The notes under the pieces were generated by a model. It made no database searches. It was not told where the DNA came from and saw only the letters and a program-made list of their open reading frames with translations. Below, piece after piece: positions 1 to 5,377 of a stretch of 5,377 bases of DNA (position 1 is its first letter; each line of letters starts with the position of its first letter). Source of the stretch: Gammaproteobacteria bacterium (GTDB lineage Bacteria > Pseudomonadota > Gammaproteobacteria > Pseudomonadales > Oleiphilaceae); the NCBI GenBank assembly GCA_029268325.1, contig JAJUGC010000186.1, forward strand, positions 1-5,377, written 5' to 3'. Made by a program: the position numbers and the translations under genes.

Positions 1-669
1 AAGATCAAGTTGCCCCAGTCCCTGTTGGACAAGCAGGGAATGCTTAAGCCGGATGAGTTTGAAGAATACAAGAAGTTCGTTGAGTTCGGCGTGGAAATCC
101 TGCAGGCGACCGGCTCCATCTCCCAGCAGGTCATCGCTGTGGTTGAGTTTCACCGGGAGCGACACAATGGCACTGGATTTCCGAAGGGGGTTACGGGCGA
201 GAAAATCCCTCTGCTGGGCAAAATCGCCGGTATTGTGGACCACTATCAGGAGCTGACGGAACCCCATCCGGGGATCACACCGCTGACCGCCCCAGAGGCG
301 GTGGCGCGTTTGTATGAGTCGCGCAACATTGAATTCCAGGAAGACCTGGTGGAACAGTTTATCCAGGCGGTCGGGATTTATCCAACCGGCACCCTCGTCG
401 AGCTAAGCTCTCGGGAAGTGGGAATCATCGTTGAGCATCACCCGGAGCGTAAACTCTGGCCCAAAGTCATGGTGGTTCTGGACAGTGACAAGAATCCCTT
501 GAAACAGGCCCGGGTGATTGACCTGAAAAGCTATAACGAAAAAAGTGCGGCAGACGACAAGATCAATATTGCCAGCAGCCTGCCCTTTGGGGCCTACGGG
601 ATCGACCCGACCCAGCTTCGCCTGCCCAGTAGCGCGGGGCTTTGGGGGCTAAGGAAGCTGGTGGGCTAG
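1..669 (+). CDS. HD-GYP domain protein, C-terminal part, degraded metal site (5' end outside window)
   Basis: The frame is open from base 1 and ends at TAG 667-669, so the start and the HD dyad lie left of the window. An internal TTG at base 10 is not a credible start because homology continues before it. The 222 visible residues begin just after the expected HDxGK motif (KIKLP). They include the GYP-type motif HRERHNGTGFP at residues 51-61, a retained Asp at 80 (IVDHYQ), and a C-terminal extension from about residue 127 (YPTGTLVELSSREVGIIVEH) typical of gammaproteobacterial HD-GYP proteins. Canonical members are cytoplasmic cyclic-di-GMP phosphodiesterases with the signature HHExxDGxGYP. Here the second His is Arg52, Asp is Asn56 and Tyr is Phe60. 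The ligand His that normally precedes Pro in the helix before it appears to be Phe26. Catalysis is therefore doubtful, and a binding or regulatory role is possible (inference). Family assignment is firm. Activity and exact subfamily are not. Confidence 0.87.
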   Translation, partial: KIKLPQSLLDKQGMLKPDEFEEYKKFVEFGVEILQATGSISQQVIAVVEFHRERHNGTGFPKGVTGEKIPLLGKIAGIVDHYQELTEPHPGITPLTAPEAVARLYESRNIEFQEDLVEQFIQAVGIYPTGTLVELSSREVGIIVEHHPERKLWPKVMVVLDSDKNPLKQARVIDLKSYNEKSAADDKINIASSLPFGAYGIDPTQLRLPSSAGLWGLRKLVG

Positions 670-679
670 AATCTAGAAT
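666..679 (+). repeat. tandem heptamer CTAGAAT x2 over the stop codon
   Basis: CTAGAAT occurs back to back at 666-672 and 673-679. The first copy contains the TAG stop (667-669) of the HD-GYP gene. A third copy lies at 4575-4581, in the other convergent gap of the window. The repeat is directly visible but very short, and I assign it no function. Confidence 0.4.
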
Positions 680-702
680 GCTGGCAGGCGACGCCGATCG
701 GC

Positions 703-1695
703 TCATCTCTTGGCAGGGTTGGGATGGATGCGTACTTTCAGGTTTTTTTGGTGCCAGCGATAGTCGCCCTCTACGCGAATATTGAGGGTCAGGGTCGCTT
801 CCGCCACAGTCTCGCTTGAAACATTGTAGAACGTCACTTGCTGATTGGCGGTATCTATATTGTGAATGGCCACGACGCTCTCATCACTAGTGATAGCTTC
901 CAGTTCCCCCACTTTCCATTTGTTCCTGTGGGAAAGGACAGAGACTGTCTTCAGGCTTCTGTCGTCCGGGGCAATTTCAAAGGTATAAGGGGACAGGTAG
1001 AAGTTTGCATTCATGGCATCGGAGATGATGTCCAACTGGTCTTGCATATAGGAGATCGCGATATTCTCTGATTTGATGTTCCGGCCGTCATAGGGGTCGG
1101 TGCACTGGCGATCCCGTCCATACCTAAAACACAAGGCCCAAACGAACAGGTTTTCAGGAGCAGTGATCACCGAGCTGTTACCAAAGTCTGATGGTTGCTT
1201 GTTAAAGTTAATGGGCTCTTCGATGGGATAGGCTGCGATTTCGTCCAGAGTTTCATCCCGGATATAAATCCCCGTTTTTTCGTCATCATCGATGTCTATG
1301 GAAAGAAGAAGCCGGTAGATATTGATCAGGTTATGATCGGCCCTCACCAGCTCGGACTCCACGGGTTTGTGGGTGCTGAGGCCATTGACCATCACCCCAT
1401 GGTACAGCTCCGCTTCATGGGCCGGCTCCAGATCCAGGGGGCTCAATCTTTCCTTGGCTGGAACATCCCGTGCCAAGACTATGCTGCCCAGGCGGAAGGT
1501 GATGGTTTCGCCGGGGTAATAGCGGAACTCGCCCCGGTTGCCGGTGATACCTGACTGGCTCTGGGTTTCGTAGCTTAGGCCGCGGATGCCATGGAAGGTG
1601 AGGTAGCCAACCTGCGTATCGTTATCGTTGCCGCCATCGCCGTTACAGCCGGTCAACAGGTAGGCGCACATGATCAAGCTAAAAAGTCGTTTCAT
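703..1695 (-). CDS. predicted outer-membrane lipoprotein of unknown function
   Basis: The 330-aa product starts with a short lipoprotein signal: basic KR, a hydrophobic stretch, then lipobox LLTGC with Cys17 as the lipidated residue. Asn at +2, not Asp, suggests sorting to the outer membrane. A Gly/Asp/Asn-rich linker (18-28) follows. Residues 30-90 carry a beta-rich module (GLSYETQSQSGITG, then GEFRYYPGETITFRLGSIVL). I recall this pattern from gammaproteobacterial secreted or lipoproteins that databases often mislabel as 'organic solvent ABC transporter permease'; there are no membrane spans here to support that name. Residues 120-145 (NIYRLLLSIDIDDDEKTGIYI) resemble the segment following that module in such proteins. 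Cys189 and Cys198 could form a disulfide. The last ~90 residues look beta-rich and Ig-like. The ATG start is supported by the signal peptide and by AGGGA 10 bases upstream (1706-1710). The gene is convergent with the HD-GYP gene (33-base gap) and divergent from yadG. Function is unknown. Confidence 0.83.
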   Translation of the reverse strand: MKRLFSLIMCAYLLTGCNGDGGNDNDTQVGYLTFHGIRGLSYETQSQSGITGNRGEFRYYPGETITFRLGSIVLARDVPAKERLSPLDLEPAHEAELYHGVMVNGLSTHKPVESELVRADHNLINIYRLLLSIDIDDDEKTGIYIRDETLDEIAAYPIEEPINFNKQPSDFGNSSVITAPENLFVWALCFRYGRDRQCTDPYDGRNIKSENIAISYMQDQLDIISDAMNANFYLSPYTFEIAPDDRSLKTVSVLSHRNKWKVGELEAITSDESVVAIHNIDTANQQVTFYNVSSETVAEATLTLNIRVEGDYRWHQKNLKVRIHPNPAKR

Positions 1696-1735
1696 GAAAG
1701 ATCGGTCCCTGAGCTACAACGAGATGGTTGGCCTG

Positions 1736-1764
1736 ATTATATCGGGCTCCGGGGCCGCTAACCG
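1736..1764 (-). promoter_or_regulatory. possible sigma70-type promoter for the lipoprotein gene
   Basis: Read on the - strand, a perfect TATAAT lies at 1741-1736, about 40 bases upstream of the lipoprotein ATG, giving a predicted leader of roughly 30-35 bases. The matching -35 position (1764-1759, 17-base spacer) reads CGGTTA, a poor match, so an activator may be needed or the box may be chance. The rest of the divergent region (1696-1885) holds a small hairpin, AAGGC-TGAG-GCCTT (1817-1830), without a T tract. I could not identify a clear promoter for yadG. Confidence 0.4.
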
Positions 1765-1885
1765 GAAACATCTCTCAGAATTAGGGCTGAAAATCACCTA
1801 TTTGGCCTGTATCCCAAAGGCTGAGGCCTTGAATTTCCAGGATGTGCCACCATCAAGGGTAGCTGTCTAGTTGTTGGGGCGGGTC

Positions 1886-2794
1886 ATGGCGGCAGCACTG
1901 AGTATTCGTGAGCTTCGGAAAACCTACAAAAATGGGATGGAGGCGCTGAAAGGGATCAGCCTGGATGTGGAGGAGGGAGATTTCTTCGCTCTGCTGGGCC
2001 CCAATGGTGCCGGTAAGTCCACGACGCTGGGGATTGTTTCCTCCCTGGTAAACAAAAGCTCGGGTAGTGTGCGGATCTTCGGCCATGACCTGGATACCCA
2101 GCTCGCCCAGGCTAAAATGTGCCTGGGTGTGGTACCTCAGGAGTTCAATTTCAACCAGTTTGAAAAGGTCTACGATATCCTGGAGACCCAGGCCGGCTTC
2201 TATGGGATTGCCGCTCCAAAGGCGCGGGATACCATTGAACGGCTGCTTCACGAGCTCGGCCTGTGGGATAAGCGCCATGTCCAGGCCCGTACCCTGTCGG
2301 GTGGCATGAAACGTCGGCTGATGATTGCCCGGGCGTTGGTGCACCATCCCAAGCTTCTGATCCTGGATGAGCCTACCGCCGGGGTGGATGTGGAGCTGCG
2401 CCGTTCCATGTGGAAGTTCATGCAGGATATCAACCGTGCTGGGACCACGATTATCCTCACCACCCATTACCTGGAAGAGGCCGAAGCCCTGTGCCGCAAT
2501 ATCGCCATCATCGATGGCGGGACTATCCTCGAGAACACCAGCAAGCGGGATTTGCTGCGCAAGCTCCATCTGGAAACCTTCCTGCTTGACGTGCGTGAGC
2601 CGCTGGCGCAAGTGCCTGATCTAAAGGGCGTGACGGCGCGCCTGACCCAGGAGGGGAACCTGGAAGTGGATATCCAGGCCGGCCAGACCCTGAACCAGGT
2701 GTTTGGCGAGCTGACACAGCTGGGGATCGAGGTCACCAGTATGCGTGCCAAGAGTAACCGGCTGGAAGAGCTGTTCCTGAGTCTGACCGAATAA
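1886..2794 (+). CDS. yadG: ABC transporter ATP-binding protein YadG
   Basis: This 302-aa ATPase would power the ABC-2 exporter formed with the YadH permease next to it, acting on the cytoplasmic face of the inner membrane. All nucleotide-binding motifs are intact: Walker A GPNGAGKST (38-46), Q-loop Gln85 (VPQEFNFN), signature LSGGM (137-141), Walker B LLILDEP (157-163) with catalytic Glu162, D-loop GVD (166-168) and H-loop His194 (TTHYLEEAE). The C-terminal ~75 residues form the usual accessory region ending NRLEELFLSLTE. Sequence and length match E. coli YadG (about 308 aa) closely, from memory. I chose ATG 1886, preceded by a G-rich stretch. An upstream in-frame TTG at 1871 would add five residues not seen in YadG. 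The substrate is unknown; the family is sometimes compared with drug, polysaccharide or lipid exporters, but nothing here decides. The stop is followed after 72 bases by yadH. Confidence 0.93.
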   Translation: MAAALSIRELRKTYKNGMEALKGISLDVEEGDFFALLGPNGAGKSTTLGIVSSLVNKSSGSVRIFGHDLDTQLAQAKMCLGVVPQEFNFNQFEKVYDILETQAGFYGIAAPKARDTIERLLHELGLWDKRHVQARTLSGGMKRRLMIARALVHHPKLLILDEPTAGVDVELRRSMWKFMQDINRAGTTIILTTHYLEEAEALCRNIAIIDGGTILENTSKRDLLRKLHLETFLLDVREPLAQVPDLKGVTARLTQEGNLEVDIQAGQTLNQVFGELTQLGIEVTSMRAKSNRLEELFLSLTE

Positions 2795-2854
2795 ACAAGT
2801 CTTTTTTAAACCAGGCAGGGCGGTCTACCCGGCTTGTCTGCTGAGCCTGTCAAT

Positions 2855-2861
2855 GGGGAAG
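2855..2861 (+). promoter_or_regulatory. ribosome binding site of yadH
   Basis: GGGGAAG ends five bases before ATG 2867. This favours that ATG over the in-frame TTG at 2834, which would add 11 residues upstream of the family's usual N-terminus. Confidence 0.7.
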
Positions 2862-2866
2862 TTGTC

Positions 2867-3640
2867 ATGGGGTTTCGCGCCATCTGGGTCGCTTATACGA
2901 CACTGGTCACCAAAGAGGTTCGCCGCTTCATGCGGATCTGGCCACAGACCTTGCTGCCGCCGGCGATAACCATGGCCTTGTATTTCGTGATTTTCGGCAA
3001 CCTGATTGGCTCCCGGATTGGGGAGATGGGCGGCTACCGCTATATGGAATTTATCGTGCCCGGCCTGATTATGATGTCGGTTATCACCAACTCCTATTCC
3101 AATGTGGCCTCGTCTTTTTTCAGTACCAAGTTCCAGCATAGCATCGAGGAACTGTTGGTCTCGCCGGTACCGAACTGGACGATTCTGGCAGGTTATGTGA
3201 CCGGTGGCGTTGCCCGGGGCTTGGCGGTTGGTTTGATCGTGACCTTGCTGGCGCTGTTCTTTTCCGATTTGAGGGTGCAGCATTTGGCGCTGACTGTGGC
3301 GATGGTGGTGCTGACGGCCGTCCTGTTTTCCCTGGGCGGCTTTCTCAATGCCTTGTTTGCCCGTACCTTTGACGATGTCTCTATTGTGCCGACTTTTGTA
3401 TTGACTCCGTTGACTTATCTGGGAGGAGTATTCTATTCCATTGCGCTGTTACCGGAGGTCTGGCAAAAGCTCTCCATGGCCAATCCCATTCTCTATATGG
3501 TCAATGCGTTCCGTTACGGCATTCTGGGGGTGTCTGATATTCCCGTCGGTGCAGCTTTCGCTATGGTGGTTGGTTTTATCCTGGTGATGTTTAGCGTTGC
3601 GCTCTATGTATTGAATCGGGGCATTGGGATTCGTCACTAG
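2867..3640 (+). CDS. yadH: ABC-2 type transporter permease YadH
   Basis: This 257-aa inner-membrane permease is the partner of YadG, and its length fits E. coli YadH (256 aa). By hydrophobicity, about six membrane segments are seen: roughly residues 27-48, 60-82, 105-133, 138-164, 172-195 and 228-250. The ABC-2 family pattern is visible late in the protein: TYLGGVFYSIALLPEVW (183-199), then NPILYMVNAFRYGILG (206-221). The cytoplasmic loop EELLVSPVPNW (94-104) lies between spans 2 and 3 and probably contacts the ATPase (inference from family structure). The start is set by the GGGGAAG ribosome site. The 72-base gap after yadG has a T run (2802-2807) but no stem before it, so I see no terminator and expect co-transcription with yadG. 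The transported molecule cannot be read from sequence. Confidence 0.92.
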   Translation: MGFRAIWVAYTTLVTKEVRRFMRIWPQTLLPPAITMALYFVIFGNLIGSRIGEMGGYRYMEFIVPGLIMMSVITNSYSNVASSFFSTKFQHSIEELLVSPVPNWTILAGYVTGGVARGLAVGLIVTLLALFFSDLRVQHLALTVAMVVLTAVLFSLGGFLNALFARTFDDVSIVPTFVLTPLTYLGGVFYSIALLPEVWQKLSMANPILYMVNAFRYGILGVSDIPVGAAFAMVVGFILVMFSVALYVLNRGIGIRH

Positions 3641-3719
3641 CTACACTTAGCTCTGGCCGATATTCCGGGTATTGTTTTTTCATTGGTTTGCCGTTTTTCA
3701 GCCTAAACCAGGCTCCATC

Positions 3720-3723
3720 GAGG
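3720..3723 (+). promoter_or_regulatory. ribosome binding site of queF
   Basis: GAGG lies five bases before ATG 3729. It supports this start over the ATG-less extension of the frame back to 3672, whose residues do not look like a QueF N-terminus. Confidence 0.65.
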
Positions 3724-3728
3724 TTTCT

Positions 3729-4547
3729 ATGTCGCTACAGGATTCACCCCTGGGGAAGCAGACCCCGTATGTTTCAGAGTATGCCCCCCAACTGCTGCAT
3801 CCCATTCCAAGGGCCGCTAACCGGCAAGGTCTGGGGCTGGATGATAGCCGCTTACCATTTCAGGGCGTGGATATCTGGAACGGCTATGAGTTGTCCTGGT
3901 TAAACCCGAAAGGTAAGCCGGAAGTTGCTCTGGCGGAGTTTCGCATTCCCTGTAACAGCCCCAATATTATCGAGAGCAAGTCCTTCAAGCTGTACCTCAA
4001 CTCTCTGAACCAGAGCCGCTTCCCGTCCTTTGAGGCTGTCGAGAAGCTACTGTGCCAGGATTTGTCCGAAGCGGCTGGAAGCCCGGTGGAGGTCAAGCTG
4101 TTTTCCGTGGGAGAAGCCCCGCACTCGATGGATTTTTCCGAGGCCCATTGCATTGATGACCTGGATGTGGAGATCCAGCATTATCATCCCGCGCCGGAGC
4201 TGTTGCAGGCGGATCCGTCAGTCCAGGGTCGGGAAGTATTGGTGAGCCACTTGCTGAAATCCAACTGTCCCGTGACGGGGCAGCCGGACTGGGCGAGTTT
4301 GGTGATTGAGTATGAGGGCCCTCGGGTCGATCACGCCAGCCTGCTGCGCTATGTCGTCTCATTTCGAGAGCACCAGGATTTCCACGAGCATTGCGTGGAG
4401 CGAATCTTCTGTGACCTGGCCGAGCGCTGTCAGCCTCAGCGTCTGAGTGTGTATGCCCGTTATACCCGCCGTGGGGGCTTGGATATCAATCCATTCCGCT
4501 CTACTCATTCGGCGGAGGTGGGCAACCTGAGGCTGGTGCGGCAATAG
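3729..4547 (+). CDS. queF: NADPH-dependent 7-cyano-7-deazaguanine reductase QueF (long form)
   Basis: This 272-aa cytoplasmic enzyme reduces the nitrile of preQ0 to the aminomethyl group of preQ1 with two NADPH, the last free-base step before tRNA insertion in queuosine synthesis. It is the two-module (YqcD/E. coli) form. The QueF motif ESKSFKLY is in the N-terminal half (82-89), and the catalytic residues are in the C-terminal half: nucleophile Cys180 in SNCPVTGQPDW, general acid Asp187, and the substrate-binding pair His219-Glu220 in FHEHCVERIF. Length is close to that of E. coli QueF (282 aa), and all expected active-site residues are present. The start is fixed by GAGG five bases upstream. 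It lies 88 bases after yadH on the same strand. No riboswitch or convincing promoter was recognised in that gap, so read-through from yadGH is possible. It is convergent with the cyclase gene, 62 bases between stops. Confidence 0.96.
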   Translation: MSLQDSPLGKQTPYVSEYAPQLLHPIPRAANRQGLGLDDSRLPFQGVDIWNGYELSWLNPKGKPEVALAEFRIPCNSPNIIESKSFKLYLNSLNQSRFPSFEAVEKLLCQDLSEAAGSPVEVKLFSVGEAPHSMDFSEAHCIDDLDVEIQHYHPAPELLQADPSVQGREVLVSHLLKSNCPVTGQPDWASLVIEYEGPRVDHASLLRYVVSFREHQDFHEHCVERIFCDLAERCQPQRLSVYARYTRRGGLDINPFRSTHSAEVGNLRLVRQ

Positions 4548-4609
4548 CCAGTCAAGGGCAGCCGAAAAGCTGGTCTAGAATAGTCGGGCATGACCTGCTA
4601 TCGCGGGGC

Positions 4610-5377
4610 TCAGTCGGCGTGCTTGAGCCTCTCGGCCGCGTTTTCCAGGGCCTTGACAATGAGTTCCCGGTCCCGGGGGGTCACCTTGCCCGTATCCAGA
4701 TACATGGCGAAGCCCTCGGTTTCGTGTTCCATAAAGCTTTGGTTGCCGCCGATATCCCGCCGGAAATCCACAATGGAGTAGATGGCAACCGGACGTGCAA
4801 AGCCTTTGACCACAATCTCCCCTTTGTCCCGGCACATGACGGTGTCCTTGATTAGGGAAAAGGTTTCGTAGGACACCAGGATCTCACCGGGCTCGGCCAT
4901 GGATTCCAAGCGGCTGGCCAGGTTGACCTCCTTGCCGATGATGGTGTAGTCCATGCGGTTTTCGGCGCCAAAGTTACCTACCGTGCAGTAGCCCGTGCTG
5001 ATTCCCATGCGGATCTGCAGAGGGGTGCGAATACCCTGGCTTTTCCACTTCTGGCGCAGGATCTTCATATGCTTGCGCATTTCGATGGCCATGGCGACGC
5101 AGGCGAGGGTATCTTCTTTGGAGCCGCGACTGGTGGGGTCTCCGAAAAAGATCATGATGCTGTCGCCCACGAACTTGTCGATGGTGCCGCCGTATTTTAG
5201 TGCGATTTGGGACATCTCATTGAAATAATTGTTCAGCAGCTCCGTCAGGCTCTCGGGCTCCATTTCCTCCGAGAGTTCCGTGAATCCCTTGATGTCGGAA
5301 AAGAATACCGCCAGTTTCTTCCGTTGGGTCTCGAGCCGTACATCCCTTTCGCCGGTAAAAATCGATTGCCAGACTTG
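4610..5377 (-). CDS. cyaB: class III adenylate cyclase, CyaB-like, C-terminal part (start outside window)
   Basis: The frame is open to the right edge, and 255 C-terminal residues are visible. An internal Met at 5263 is not the start, because the catalytic domain begins before it. The domain converts ATP to cAMP. Visible residues: metal Asp28 (FFSDIKGFT), metal Asp72 (VGDSIMIFFGD), purine-contacting Lys68 (DKFVGD), Thr145 in MDYTIIG where class IIIa enzymes have Asp, and transition-state Asn152 and Arg156 (VNLASRLE). This set is complete, and the Thr marks a class IIIb type. The upstream piece QVWQSIFTGER (1-11) matches the linker before the cyclase domain in P. aeruginosa CyaB, a membrane-anchored (MASE2) enzyme feeding the cAMP-Vfr pathway. 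Whether this one has MASE2 cannot be seen, so the symbol is provisional. A tail of about 50 residues after the domain (from 206) is also CyaB-like by memory. Confidence 0.9.
   Translation of the reverse strand, partial: QVWQSIFTGERDVRLETQRKKLAVFFSDIKGFTELSEEMEPESLTELLNNYFNEMSQIALKYGGTIDKFVGDSIMIFFGDPTSRGSKEDTLACVAMAIEMRKHMKILRQKWKSQGIRTPLQIRMGISTGYCTVGNFGAENRMDYTIIGKEVNLASRLESMAEPGEILVSYETFSLIKDTVMCRDKGEIVVKGFARPVAIYSIVDFRRDIGGNQSFMEHETEGFAMYLDTGKVTPRDRELIVKALENAAERLKHAD

Noticed and set aside
693..702. Palindrome GCCGATCGGC just after the lipoprotein stop, as a possible terminator
   Set aside because: As a hairpin it leaves almost no loop, and no T tract follows on either strand.
883..894. 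Perfect 12-base palindrome ATCACTAGTGAT
   Set aside because: It lies within the lipoprotein coding sequence, and about one such palindrome is expected by chance in a window of this size.
1195..1554. 119-aa open frame on the + strand, inside the lipoprotein gene
   Set aside because: The opposite strand has a lipobox, a ribosome site and a family-like pattern. This frame has no recognisable motif.
1670..1870. 66-aa open frame on the + strand, before yadG
   Set aside because: It starts inside the lipoprotein gene's signal-peptide region, has no ribosome site, and its product has no recognisable features.
1853..2611. 252-aa open frame on the - strand, opposite yadG
   Set aside because: It is an antisense shadow. 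The + strand encodes a complete YadG with every motif, and the antisense product is His/Gln/Pro-rich with no recognisable domain.
2807..2816. TAAACCAGGC upstream of yadH, repeated at 3704-3713 upstream of queF
   Set aside because: A ten-base match after T-rich sequence, at different distances from the two starts (50 and 15 bases), is not enough for a regulatory site.
2825..3283. 152-aa open frame on the - strand, opposite yadH
   Set aside because: It is antisense to a well-matched permease. Its product is rich in His, Gln, Asn and Arg, typical of reverse reading of membrane-protein codons.
3641..3728. preQ1 riboswitch or terminator before queF
   Set aside because: There is a T run (3675-3680), but no stable stem precedes it and no recognisable preQ1 aptamer pattern is seen.
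3811..3824. 14-base exact match GGGCCGCTAACCGG, also at 1752-1765
   Set aside because: One copy encodes part of QueF (RAANR) and the other lies in the divergent gap. Flanks do not extend the match, so coincidence is the simplest reading.
4559..4572. Small hairpin CAGC-CGAAAA-GCTG between queF and the cyclase gene, as a shared terminator
   Set aside because: A four-base stem without a T run on either side is too weak to call.

Overview
This is an ordinary chromosomal stretch from a gammaproteobacterium, most likely a marine Pseudomonadales-type organism (Marinobacter, Hahella or Pseudomonas-like). The basis is the protein families present and their close resemblance, from memory, to E. coli and Pseudomonas aeruginosa proteins. 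The genus is an inference. No tRNA, rRNA, CRISPR array, insertion sequence, phage gene or origin was found, and base composition looks even and moderately GC-rich throughout.

Layout from left to right. (1) The 3' part of a + strand gene for an HD-GYP domain protein whose metal-binding motifs are visibly degraded. (2) Convergent with it, on the - strand, a 330-aa predicted lipoprotein of unknown function. (3) A divergent intergenic region of about 190 bases, with a TATAAT box pointing toward the lipoprotein gene. (4) On the + strand, an ABC-2 type transporter pair, yadG (ATPase) and yadH (permease), 72 bases apart. (5) queF, 88 bases further on, encoding the long form of the NADPH-dependent preQ0 reductase of queuosine synthesis. 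(6) Convergent with queF, on the - strand, the C-terminal part of a class III adenylate cyclase resembling P. aeruginosa CyaB, which runs off the right edge.

How the genes work together. yadG and yadH form one exporter. queF follows on the same strand and may share transcripts, but nothing links it mechanistically to the exporter. The HD-GYP protein and the cyclase both belong to nucleotide second-messenger families. They are separated by unrelated genes and face different ways, so no functional unit is implied.

I found no convincing new multi-gene system here. The points most worth a second look are the degraded HD-GYP active site, the uncharacterised lipoprotein, and small sequence coincidences at gene ends.
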